Below are positions 33,006 through 39,302 of a stretch of 39,302 bases of DNA, one piece after another. The position numbers and the translations under genes were made by a program. Positions within the stretch are counted from its first letter, which is position 1. Each line of letters begins with the position of its first letter. The notes beneath the pieces are model-generated. The model had not been told where the DNA came from. It searched no databases and saw only the letters and a program-made list of their open reading frames with translations. The DNA is from an uncultured Oscillospiraceae bacterium (GTDB lineage: Bacteria > Bacillota > Clostridia > Oscillospirales > Oscillospiraceae), in the NCBI GenBank assembly GCA_910589085.1, contig CAJUSG010000018.1, forward strand, positions 1 to 39,302. Direction: 5' to 3'.

Positions 33006-33043
33006 GTCCTGCCATCTATTCAATAGGGGATAGACGGCAGGAC
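33006..33043 (+). terminator. Terminator after the HAD gene
   Basis: GTCCTGCC-A-TCTAT pairs with ATAGA-C-GGCAGGAC (one mismatch), followed by AATTTTGTTG. A possible promoter for the next operon (TAGACG, 17 bases, TAGAAT at 33031-33059) overlaps the 3' arm. Confidence 0.7.
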
Positions 33044-33097
33044 AATTTTGTTGTAGAATAGAGAGACAGGCTATTTTTGAGGAGAGGGGGAACCGCC

Positions 33098-34051
33098 TTG
33101 ACCCAGACATTTCTTCCCGGTGAGATCCTGGCCATGACCGCCCAGGCGGCAGACCGGCTGCTGAAGCTGGACAGCGGTGACGCCGCTCTTCTGTATATCC
33201 ATCTGCTGCGCCGTGGGGGAGCGGACGGCCTGAAGTGGTCCCCCGAGCGCCTTCAGAGCGCCCTGGACCAGCTCCGCGCCCAGGGGCTGGCGCCGGACCA
33301 GCTGCCCCTCCCCCCCGAGCCCCCCGCGCCCGAACCGCCCCCGCCGGACTACTCCACCGCGGACATCTCCCAGGCCCTGGCCGATCAGGCCTCCACCTTC
33401 TCCGCCCTGGTGGGCGAGGTGGAGCGGCGGCTGGGCAAACGGCTGTCCACCGCCGACCTGAAGAACCTGTATACCCTGTACGACCATCTGGCCATCCCCG
33501 CCGAGGTAATCCTCATGCTGGTAAGCTGGTGCACCGAGGAGATTACGCGCAAGTACGGCCCCGGGCGCAAGCCCTTTCTGTCCCAGATTCGCAAGGAGGG
33601 CTTTATTTGGGCCCGCCGTGGGGTGGACACCATGGAGCGGGCGGAGGAGTACATCGCCCGCCTCACCCGGCTGAGGGGCCGGGAGGCGGAGGTGCTCCGC
33701 CTGCTGGACATCCCCGCCCGGCCGCTGGTGGAACGGGAAAAAACCTACATCGCCGCCTGGGACGACATGGGCTTCGACGACGGGGCCATCCGTATGGCCT
33801 ACGAGCGGACGGTGCTGAAGAAGCAGTCCATGGACTGGAGCTATATGAACGGGATCCTCCGCCGCTGGCACGAGAAGGGGCTGCACACCGCCGCCGCCAT
33901 CCAGGCAGGAGACCGGGACCCCCGGCCCGTCCGGGCGGGCGGCCCGCCTCAGAAGACGCCCCCTCCCTCTGCCGACCAGGAGCGGCGGGCCCGGGAGAAC
34001 GTGGAGCGCACCCGCCGCCTGATGGAACAGATGAAACAGGAGGGGAATTGA
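33098..34051 (+). CDS. DnaD-domain replication protein
   Basis: A 317-residue protein. An N-terminal winged-helix-like segment (MTAQAADRLLKLDSGDAALL, LKWSPERLQSALDQL) is followed by a proline-rich linker. One DnaB2/DnaD domain follows (RLGKRLSTADLKNLYTLYDH) and a second further on (AAWDDMGFDDGAIRMAYERT, SMDWSYMNGILRRWHEKGL). The YxxIxxIxxxW-type core SYMNGILRRWHEKG is the DnaD hallmark. Such proteins remodel DNA and help load the replicative helicase. The TTG at 33098 has GAGGGGG 7 bases upstream; the open frame upstream starts inside the ribosome site. It is cotranscribed with the helicase-loader-like gene 1 base away. Confidence 0.88.
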   Translation: MTQTFLPGEILAMTAQAADRLLKLDSGDAALLYIHLLRRGGADGLKWSPERLQSALDQLRAQGLAPDQLPLPPEPPAPEPPPPDYSTADISQALADQASTFSALVGEVERRLGKRLSTADLKNLYTLYDHLAIPAEVILMLVSWCTEEITRKYGPGRKPFLSQIRKEGFIWARRGVDTMERAEEYIARLTRLRGREAEVLRLLDIPARPLVEREKTYIAAWDDMGFDDGAIRMAYERTVLKKQSMDWSYMNGILRRWHEKGLHTAAAIQAGDRDPRPVRAGGPPQKTPPPSADQERRARENVERTRRLMEQMKQEGN

Positions 34052-34052
34052 C

Positions 34053-35057
34053 ATGCCCTATGACGCCAATGTGCTGCGCCGGGCCTCCCAGCGGCTGGAG
34101 GACCAGTCCCGCCAACGCCGGGAACGGACCGACCGCCTGCGCCTGGAGGCCTATGAAAGGGAGCCCCGGCTGGAACAGCTGGACCGCCGGCTTCGGGGCA
34201 CCATGGCCGGACTGGTGGCCGCCGCCCTCCGCCAGGGCGGGGACCCGGTGGCCGCCGTTCAGTCGGTGCGGAGGGAGAATCAGGAGCTTCAGCAGGAGCG
34301 GGCCGTCCTGCTGGGAGGGCTGGGCCTGCCCGAGGACGCGCTGGATGACAGGCCAGCCTGTCCCCTGTGCCGGGACACAGGCTGGCAGGGGGCCAAAATG
34401 TGCCGCTGCCTGAAGCAGCTGTGCGCTCAGGAGCAGATCAGGGAGCTCTCCAAGCTGCTGAACCTGGGAGAGCAGTCCTTCGACACATTCCGCATTGATT
34501 ACTACAGTCAGTCCATCTATCCGGGCCAGGGAATCTCCCCCCGGGAGAATATGGAGCAGAACTTTAATATTTGCTGGAATTACGCCACCAAATTTGGCCG
34601 CGTCGCCATCAAAAACCTGCTCCTCTCCGGCGCGCCGGGGCTGGGCAAGACCTTCCTGTCCGCCTGCATCGCCCGGGCTGTATCGGAAAGCGGCTTTTCG
34701 GTGGTCTATGATACGGCGGTGAATATTTTCAGCCAGTTCGAGGCCCGAAAATTCCTCCGGGACAGCCGGGACGGCCTGGATGCCCGGGACGAGACCCGGC
34801 GCTATCTCAACTGCGACCTGCTGATCCTGGACGACCTGGGCAGCGAGCTGACCACCCAGTTTACCCAGTCCGCCCTCTACGAGGTCATCAACACCCGGCT
34901 GGTGGGAGAGAGGCACACCGTGATCTCCTCCAACCTGTCCATCGGGGAGGTGGCCCAGCGCTACGCCCCTCAGATCGCCTCCCGCCTGGACGGGGAGTAC
35001 CACACGCTGGAGTTCTTTGGCGACGATATCCGCCTGCTGAAAAAGAACCGGCTGTGA
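34053..35057 (+). CDS. DnaC/DnaI-like helicase-loader ATPase
   Basis: A 334-residue AAA+ ATPase. The N-terminal third is helical with a zinc-binding block CPLCRDTGWQGAKMCRC (about residues 103-119), as in DnaI. Walker A is GAPGLGKT near residues 193-200, Walker B LLILDDLG, sensor residues SSNL, and an Arg-finger region ASRLDGEY. It should load the replicative DNA helicase at origins or restart sites together with the DnaD-like protein encoded just upstream. The ATG is 1 base after the DnaD stop, with AGGAGGGG upstream inside that gene. The gene pair may be the chromosomal dnaD-dnaI set. Confidence 0.9.
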   Translation: MPYDANVLRRASQRLEDQSRQRRERTDRLRLEAYEREPRLEQLDRRLRGTMAGLVAAALRQGGDPVAAVQSVRRENQELQQERAVLLGGLGLPEDALDDRPACPLCRDTGWQGAKMCRCLKQLCAQEQIRELSKLLNLGEQSFDTFRIDYYSQSIYPGQGISPRENMEQNFNICWNYATKFGRVAIKNLLLSGAPGLGKTFLSACIARAVSESGFSVVYDTAVNIFSQFEARKFLRDSRDGLDARDETRRYLNCDLLILDDLGSELTTQFTQSALYEVINTRLVGERHTVISSNLSIGEVAQRYAPQIASRLDGEYHTLEFFGDDIRLLKKNRL

Positions 35058-35073
35058 AAAGGAGAATGCATCC

Positions 35074-35565
35074 ATGATCTATGCAGCTATTGCCGCGGCC
35101 CTGGTGGCTGTGGACCAGCTTGTAAAATACCTGGTGATGACCAAAATTCCTCTGGGGGGACACGTCCCCTTTATCCCCTATATCGTGGAGCTCACCTATG
35201 TAACCAACACCGGGGCGGCCTTCTCCATCTTCTCGGAGCACACCTGGGCCCTGGCTCTGGTGTCGCTGGTCATGTCTCTGGCCCTGGCCCTGGCCCTGTG
35301 GAGGGGGCTGTTCAAGCACCCCCTGGGGAAGCTCACCCTCACACTGCTGCTGGCTGGGGCGGTGGGCAACCTCATCGACCGGGCCTTTCGGGGCTTTGTG
35401 GTGGACATGTTCAATGTGCTGTTTATGCACTTCGCCGTGTTCAATGTGGCGGACATCTGTGTGGTGGTGGGGGGCATCGCCGCCGGAATCTACTACATGT
35501 TCCTGATGGACAAGCTGGAGCCCCGGGAGGAGGGCGGTCATGGCAGCGCTGACGCTGACCGCTGA
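35074..35565 (+). CDS. lspA: Lipoprotein signal peptidase II
   Basis: A 163-residue, four-helix membrane aspartyl protease that removes lipoprotein signal peptides. VDQLVKYLV in the first helix, VTNTGAAFSIF, AGAVGNLIDRAFRGFVVDMF (first catalytic Asp region) and FAVFNVADICVVVG (second catalytic Asp) are all conserved. Length is typical. AAAAGGAG precedes the ATG at 35074. Its end overlaps the rluD-like gene by 26 bases, the common lspA-rluD arrangement in Firmicutes. It would process the TAXI lipoprotein encoded elsewhere in the window. Confidence 0.96.
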   Translation: MIYAAIAAALVAVDQLVKYLVMTKIPLGGHVPFIPYIVELTYVTNTGAAFSIFSEHTWALALVSLVMSLALALALWRGLFKHPLGKLTLTLLLAGAVGNLIDRAFRGFVVDMFNVLFMHFAVFNVADICVVVGGIAAGIYYMFLMDKLEPREEGGHGSADADR

Positions 35566-36448
35566 CCGGGCGGGCGAACGGGCCGACTCCCTGCTGTGCC
35601 GGCTGGTCCCCGGCCTGACCCGCTCCGGGGCTCAGAGGCTGCTGGAGCGGGGGGCCGTCACGCTGGACGGCAGATCGGTGCGAAAAAACGACCGCCCCGC
35701 CCCCGGCCAGGTGCTGGAGGTGCTCCTCCCCGACCCGCAGCCCATCGCCGTGCTGCCCCAGAACATCCCCCTGGATGTGATCTATGAGGACGGGGATGTG
35801 ATTGTGGTCAACAAGCCGGTGGGGCTGGTGGTCCACCCCGCGCCGGGCCACCCGGACGGCACCCTGGTCAACGCCCTGTTGTATCACTGCAAAAATTCAC
35901 TGTCCGGAATCAACGGAGAGCTGCGCCCGGGTATCGTCCACCGCATCGACCGGGACACCTCCGGACTGATTATCGCCGCCAAGAACGACCGGGCCCACCT
36001 GGCTCTGGCCGCCCAGCTCCAGGACCACAGTCTGGCCCGGACCTACGAGGCGGTGGCCCTCGGGGGCCTGCCAGAGGAGAGGGGCACGGTGAACGCCCCC
36101 ATCGGACGGCACCCGGTGGACCGGAAAAAAATGGCCATCGACCGCAGAAACGGCCGGGAGGCGGTGACCCACTGGTCGGTCCTGGCCCGGTATCCCGGCT
36201 ATACCCATGTGGAGTGCCGCCTGGAGACGGGCCGCACCCATCAGATCCGGGTCCATCTGGCCTCCATCGGCCACCCGCTCCTGGGGGACACGGTGTACGG
36301 GGCCAAAAAGCCCGTCCCCGGTCTGGCCGGCCAGTGCCTCCACGCCCGGCGGCTGCGGTTCGTCCACCCCGCCTCCGGGGAGACCGTGGAGCTGGAGTGC
36401 CCCCTGCCGGACTGGTTTCAGGAAATTCTGCGGAAAATTGACCGCTGA
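35540..36448 (+). CDS. RluD-family rRNA pseudouridine synthase
   Basis: A 302-residue enzyme. An S4 RNA-binding domain occupies about residues 10-70 (RSGAQRLLERGAVTLDGRSV). The catalytic domain has VIYEDGDVIVVNKPVGLVVH and IVHRIDRDTSGLIIAAKND with the catalytic Asp137. RTHQIRVHLASIGHPLLGD is the third family motif. Proteins of this RluC/RluD/YlyB group convert specific uridines of 23S rRNA to pseudouridine; the exact site is not predictable. GGGAGGAGG precedes the ATG at 35540, inside lspA. The Ile T-box promoter begins 5 bases after its stop. Confidence 0.93.
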   Translation: MAALTLTADRAGERADSLLCRLVPGLTRSGAQRLLERGAVTLDGRSVRKNDRPAPGQVLEVLLPDPQPIAVLPQNIPLDVIYEDGDVIVVNKPVGLVVHPAPGHPDGTLVNALLYHCKNSLSGINGELRPGIVHRIDRDTSGLIIAAKNDRAHLALAAQLQDHSLARTYEAVALGGLPEERGTVNAPIGRHPVDRKKMAIDRRNGREAVTHWSVLARYPGYTHVECRLETGRTHQIRVHLASIGHPLLGDTVYGAKKPVPGLAGQCLHARRLRFVHPASGETVELECPLPDWFQEILRKIDR

Positions 36449-36452
36449 CCCC

Positions 36453-36481
36453 TTGACAACCCCGCAAAAACCGGATAGAAT
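36453..36481 (+). promoter_or_regulatory. Promoter of the T-box/ileS operon
   Basis: TTGACA (36453-36458), 17 bases, TAGAAT (36476-36481), giving a start near 36488. It is a strong vegetative promoter immediately behind the pseudouridine synthase gene. Confidence 0.85.
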
Positions 36482-36483
36482 AC

Positions 36484-36744
36484 GGAACACATACGAAAAA
36501 TGCGCGGAAAAGGACAAGTACCCGCTCTCAAGACGCAAAGAGAGCCGCCGTTTGGTGAAAGGCGGACGGGAGGGAGCGGCGAAAATCACCTTGGAGCTGA
36601 GGGCTGAACCACAGTAAGCCCCTCCGGACGCCCCCGTTACCGGGCAGCTTTTGAGCGGCCGGGCCCTTGCGCCCCGGCAAAAAGAGTGGTACCGCAGAGG
36701 TTTGCGCCTTTGTCTCTTTACAGGGACAGAGGCGTTTTTATTTT
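36484..36744 (+). promoter_or_regulatory. Isoleucine-specific T-box leader
   Basis: The leader shows T-box features in order. The stem I parts are AGTA (about 36514), AGAGAG, TTGGTGAAAG, and a specifier region AAAATCACCTTGGAG whose codon is ATC (36585-36587), Ile. The T-box sequence is AGAGTGGTACCGC (36683-36695), where the bulge TGGT pairs with the uncharged tRNA 3' end ACCA. The terminator stem (36705-36714 with 36725-36734) is followed by TTTTTATTTT. Uncharged tRNA-Ile would favour the antiterminator and read-through into the downstream genes, including ileS. Confidence 0.93.
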
Positions 36745-36763
36745 GGGAAAGGAGCGGTCAAAA

Positions 36764-37369
36764 ATGGATTCGGTCTCTATTCAAGTTGTTGACACCCCCG
36801 AGAAATTCCACCCTGCGGCTGAGGAGGCCGCCCAGGCGCTGACATCCCTGCTGCGGGAGCTGGCGGCCATGGAGAATAAGAGTTTTGCGCAGTACACCCG
36901 CCTGTGCAAAAAGGGGCAGGTTGTCGAGTTTAAGGGCGGTGTGCGCAGGGAATTTACCGACGTCCAGGACTGGAAAGAGGAGAGAAAGCTCCGCTTCGCC
37001 GCCCTGCTGGACCCCCACTGCACCCAAAAACTGATTACCCAGCGGCGGGACTGTCTCCACGCGGATCACTTTCCCTCCTCATTCAACTGCGTAAATACCG
37101 GCTGTACACTGTCTGTCACCATGAAAAGCGCCGGAAAGGCGGTGGCGCAGCTGGTCCCCGATGAGGACAGCGTGCCCTTTGACCTGTCCGACCCGGATGT
37201 GCGCTATCTGGTGGAGGATGCGAAACGCGGCGGGCACGGCGCCCAATGCTATGGCTATTTTCAAAAATATCGCTTTGTCCTCAAGCGCGAGGCGGAGGAG
37301 TGGCACATTGACGAGGTGTCCTGCGACAGTCTGCACGGGGACCGCTGGCGACGGGATTATTACTTTTAA
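36764..37369 (+). CDS. Uncharacterised T-box-controlled protein (201 aa)
   Basis: A 201-residue soluble protein beginning MDSVSIQVVDTPEKFHPAAE. Visible segments are LTSLLRELAAMENKSFAQYT, VEFKGGVRREFTDVQDWKEE and ending DSLHGDRWRRDYYF. It contains several Cys residues (DPHCTQ, RRDCLHADHF, NCVNTGC) but no regular zinc-binding spacing. No family is recognised. AAAGGAG lies 10 bases before the ATG at 36764. It is the first gene after the Ile T-box terminator, so its expression should rise when tRNA-Ile is uncharged. Any functional link to isoleucine is an inference from position. Confidence 0.8.
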   Translation: MDSVSIQVVDTPEKFHPAAEEAAQALTSLLRELAAMENKSFAQYTRLCKKGQVVEFKGGVRREFTDVQDWKEERKLRFAALLDPHCTQKLITQRRDCLHADHFPSSFNCVNTGCTLSVTMKSAGKAVAQLVPDEDSVPFDLSDPDVRYLVEDAKRGGHGAQCYGYFQKYRFVLKREAEEWHIDEVSCDSLHGDRWRRDYYF

Positions 37370-37383
37370 GGAGGGAGCCCGGG

Positions 37384-37605
37384 ATGAACTGCCCAAGCTG
37401 CGGAAACGAGATGGAAAAGGGATGGATGACCGCTGGCGGCCCCCAAATACGCTGGTTTCCAGAGGGAGAGGATAATATTATGGATTATCTTTCTACCTTC
37501 AGTTCCAACGAGCGGAAAATCGTAATTAGTAAATTGTCTGTCAATCCCCGGGGAATCCCGGCCTATCTCTGCCAGGCTTGCCGCAAGCTGATTGCGGATT
37601 ATTGA
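37384..37605 (+). CDS. Small zinc-ribbon protein, DUF6487-like
   Basis: A 73-residue protein starting MNCPSCGNEMEKGWMTAGG and ending AYLCQACRKLIADY. The two CxxC pairs, near each end, would bind one zinc ion, the layout of DUF6487-type proteins (M-x-C-P-x-C-G-x-E-M at the start, P-A-x-x-C at the end). AAGGAGGG precedes the ATG, and the gap to the gene before it is 14 bases, so it is cotranscribed. It lies between the T-box-proximal unknown gene and ileS, with no terminator or promoter seen before ileS. Function unknown. Confidence 0.82.
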   Translation: MNCPSCGNEMEKGWMTAGGPQIRWFPEGEDNIMDYLSTFSSNERKIVISKLSVNPRGIPAYLCQACRKLIADY

Positions 37606-37642
37606 GAATACAATTTGAAATAAATTAAAGGAGTAATACAAA

Positions 37643-39302
37643 ATGGACTACAACAAGACCATCAATCTGCCCAAGACCGACTTCCCCATGCGGGCGGGCC
37701 TGCCCGCCCGGGAGCCCGACATGCTCAAGCGCTGGGAGGACATGGACCTCTACCACGAGCTGCTGAAAAAGAATGAGGGCAAGCCCCTGTACTCCCTCCA
37801 CGACGGCCCTCCCTTCTCCAACGGCGCCCTGCACATGGGTCACGCCCTGAACAAGTCCATCAAGGACTTCATCACCCGCACCGCCGCCATGCGGGGCTAC
37901 CTCACCCCCTATATCCCCGGCTGGGACAACCACGGTATGCCCATTGAGAGCGCCATCATCAAGCAGAACAAACTCAACCGCAAGGCCATGTCGGTGCCCG
38001 AGTTCCGCACCGCCTGCCATGAGTTCGCCCAGCACTATGTGGACGTGCAGCGGGAGGGCTTCAAGCGCATGGGCGTCATCGGCGACTGGGAGAACCCCTA
38101 CCTCACCATGTCCCCCTCCTTTGAGGCGGAGGAAGTGAAAATTTTCGGGGCCATGTACAAGAACGGCTATATCTATAAGGGTCTCAAGCCGGTGTACTGG
38201 TGCCCCCACGACGAGACCGCCCTGGCCGAGGCGGAGATCGAGTATCAGGACGACCCGGTGACCACCGTCTATGTGAAGTTCCCCATGTTGATGGACAACG
38301 CCAAGCTGACCCACCTGGCCCCCGCAAACCTCTTTTTCCTGATCTGGACCACCACCATCTGGACCCTGCCGGGCAACCTGGCCATCGCCCTCCACCCCAG
38401 GGAGAGCTACGCCATCGTCCAGGCGGACAACGGAGAACAGTATATCCTGGCTGAGGCCCTGGTGGAGAAGGTCATGAAGGTGGGCGGCGTGGAGAACTAT
38501 AAGATTCTGGAGACCCACCCCGGCAGCTTCTTTGAGAACATGGAGGCCAACCACCCCTTCCTGGACAAGACCAGCCGTCTTGTGACCGCCGAGTATGTCA
38601 CCATGGACTCGGGCACCGGCTGCGTCCACACCGCCCCCGGCTTCGGCGCGGACGACTACGAGACCTGCAAGCGGTACAAGATCGAGATGGTGGTCCCCGT
38701 GGACGACCGGGGCCGGCACACCGACTACGCCGGCAAGTACGCCGGCATGAAAACCGAGGAGAGCAACCCCGTCATCCTGGCCGACATGAAGGAGAGCGGA
38801 GCCCTGTTCGCCTCTGAGGACATCGTCCACTCCTACCCCCACTGCTGGCGGTGCAAGAAGCCCATCATCTTCCGGGCCACCCCCCAGTGGTTCTGCTCGG
38901 TGGAGTCCTTTAAGGACGCGGCCGTCGCCGCCTGCGAGGACGTGCGCTGGGTCCCCGGCTGGGGCATCGACCGGATGAAGTCCATGATTCAGGAGCGGGC
39001 CGACTGGTGCATCAGCCGTCAGCGCCGGTGGGGCCTGCCCATCCCGGTGTTCTACTGCGGGGACTGCGGCAAGCCCATCTGCACCGACGAGACCATTGCC
39101 GCCGTGTCCGCCCTCTTCGGCGAAAAGGGCTCCAACGCCTGGTATGAGATGGATGCGGCGGATATCCTCCCCAAAGAATTTGCCTGCCCCCACTGCGGCT
39201 CCAAGTCCGGGTTCACCAAGGAGGAGGACACCCTGGACGGCTGGTTTGACTCCGGCTCCACCCACTTCGCCTCCATGCAGAAGGACCAGGGCTTCTGGCC
39301 CG
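37643..39302 (+). CDS. ileS: Isoleucyl-tRNA synthetase (partial, 3' end off window)
   Basis: The first 553 codons of IleRS, which attaches isoleucine to tRNA-Ile. Residues 51-70 read SLHDGPPFSNGALHMGHALN, with the class I HIGH motif as HMGH (64-67). GWDNHGMPIE follows, and FLIWTTTIWTLPGNLAIALH is the editing-domain threonine-rich motif (usually WTTTPWTLP; Pro is Ile here). SGTGCVHTAPGFGADDYETC and the zinc-type CPHCGSK region near the edge follow, then DTLDGWFDSGST. The KMSKS motif lies beyond the window. The eukaryote-like SxHDGPPFxNG form suggests the long type-2 enzyme. AAAGGAG precedes the ATG. It is controlled by the Ile T-box about 900 bases upstream. Confidence 0.95.
   Translation, partial: MDYNKTINLPKTDFPMRAGLPAREPDMLKRWEDMDLYHELLKKNEGKPLYSLHDGPPFSNGALHMGHALNKSIKDFITRTAAMRGYLTPYIPGWDNHGMPIESAIIKQNKLNRKAMSVPEFRTACHEFAQHYVDVQREGFKRMGVIGDWENPYLTMSPSFEAEEVKIFGAMYKNGYIYKGLKPVYWCPHDETALAEAEIEYQDDPVTTVYVKFPMLMDNAKLTHLAPANLFFLIWTTTIWTLPGNLAIALHPRESYAIVQADNGEQYILAEALVEKVMKVGGVENYKILETHPGSFFENMEANHPFLDKTSRLVTAEYVTMDSGTGCVHTAPGFGADDYETCKRYKIEMVVPVDDRGRHTDYAGKYAGMKTEESNPVILADMKESGALFASEDIVHSYPHCWRCKKPIIFRATPQWFCSVESFKDAAVAACEDVRWVPGWGIDRMKSMIQERADWCISRQRRWGLPIPVFYCGDCGKPICTDETIAAVSALFGEKGSNAWYEMDAADILPKEFACPHCGSKSGFTKEEDTLDGWFDSGSTHFASMQKDQGFWP

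Noticed and set aside
1..39302. CRISPR arrays, tRNA or rRNA genes
   Set aside because: No regularly spaced direct-repeat array or recognisable tRNA/rRNA sequence was seen on either strand by eye.

Overview
The window reads as a chromosomal segment of a spore-forming, GC-rich Firmicute, most likely a gut Oscillospiraceae/Flavonifractor-type clostridium. The inference rests on sporulation genes (spoIVB, spoIIID with a sigma-E-like promoter), a T-box leader, AAGGAGG-type ribosome sites, TTG/GTG starts, an SLH-type S-layer protein and the GC-rich codon use. No rRNA, tRNA or CRISPR array was seen.

Layout. 1-1089 is one end of an integrated mobile element (two-winged-helix protein running off the left edge). 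It joins the chromosome inside spoIVB and removes that protease's catalytic serine. 2.2-8.9 kb, minus strand: ArsC/Spx-like reductase, VanZ-like protein, two small unknowns, a uracil permease behind a leader-peptide attenuator, a TIGR01906/DUF1461 membrane protein, and CstA with an upstream unknown. 9.1-12.7 kb: LTA-synthase-like sulfatase, DUF2974 hydrolase, spoIIID. 12.7-15.8 kb: an OmpR-family two-component system. 16-22 kb: a TRAP-TAXI uptake operon (fused permease, DUF1850 protein, lipoprotein receptor) divergent from a LytS/LytTR pair, with three 21-bp-spaced repeats abutting the TRAP promoter. 22-27 kb: a 1599-residue S-layer protein with a long structured leader. 27.5-29.3 kb: an AT-rich SIR2-TPR gene, apparently frameshifted, probably a horizontally acquired defence gene. 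29.6-36.4 kb, plus strand: FeoA-FeoB fusion, HAD phosphatase, DnaD-like and DnaC/DnaI-like proteins, lspA and an RluD-family pseudouridine synthase. 36.4 kb to the end: an isoleucine T-box followed by an unknown gene, a zinc-ribbon gene and then ileS, which runs off the right edge.

How parts work together. The LytSR pair probably controls the divergent TRAP-TAXI operon. The OmpR-type regulator probably controls itself through 11-bp-spaced repeats. Uracil permease synthesis appears to be set by coupling leader translation to a terminator. Isoleucyl-tRNA charging should control three genes, not just ileS. The most noteworthy observations are the spoIVB interruption, the uraA attenuator, the Ile T-box operon with two unknown passenger genes, the LytTR-like operator array, the unassigned multibranched RNA before the S-layer gene, and the split SIR2-TPR gene. 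Start codons were chosen by ribosome-site spacing and often differ from the longest open frame.
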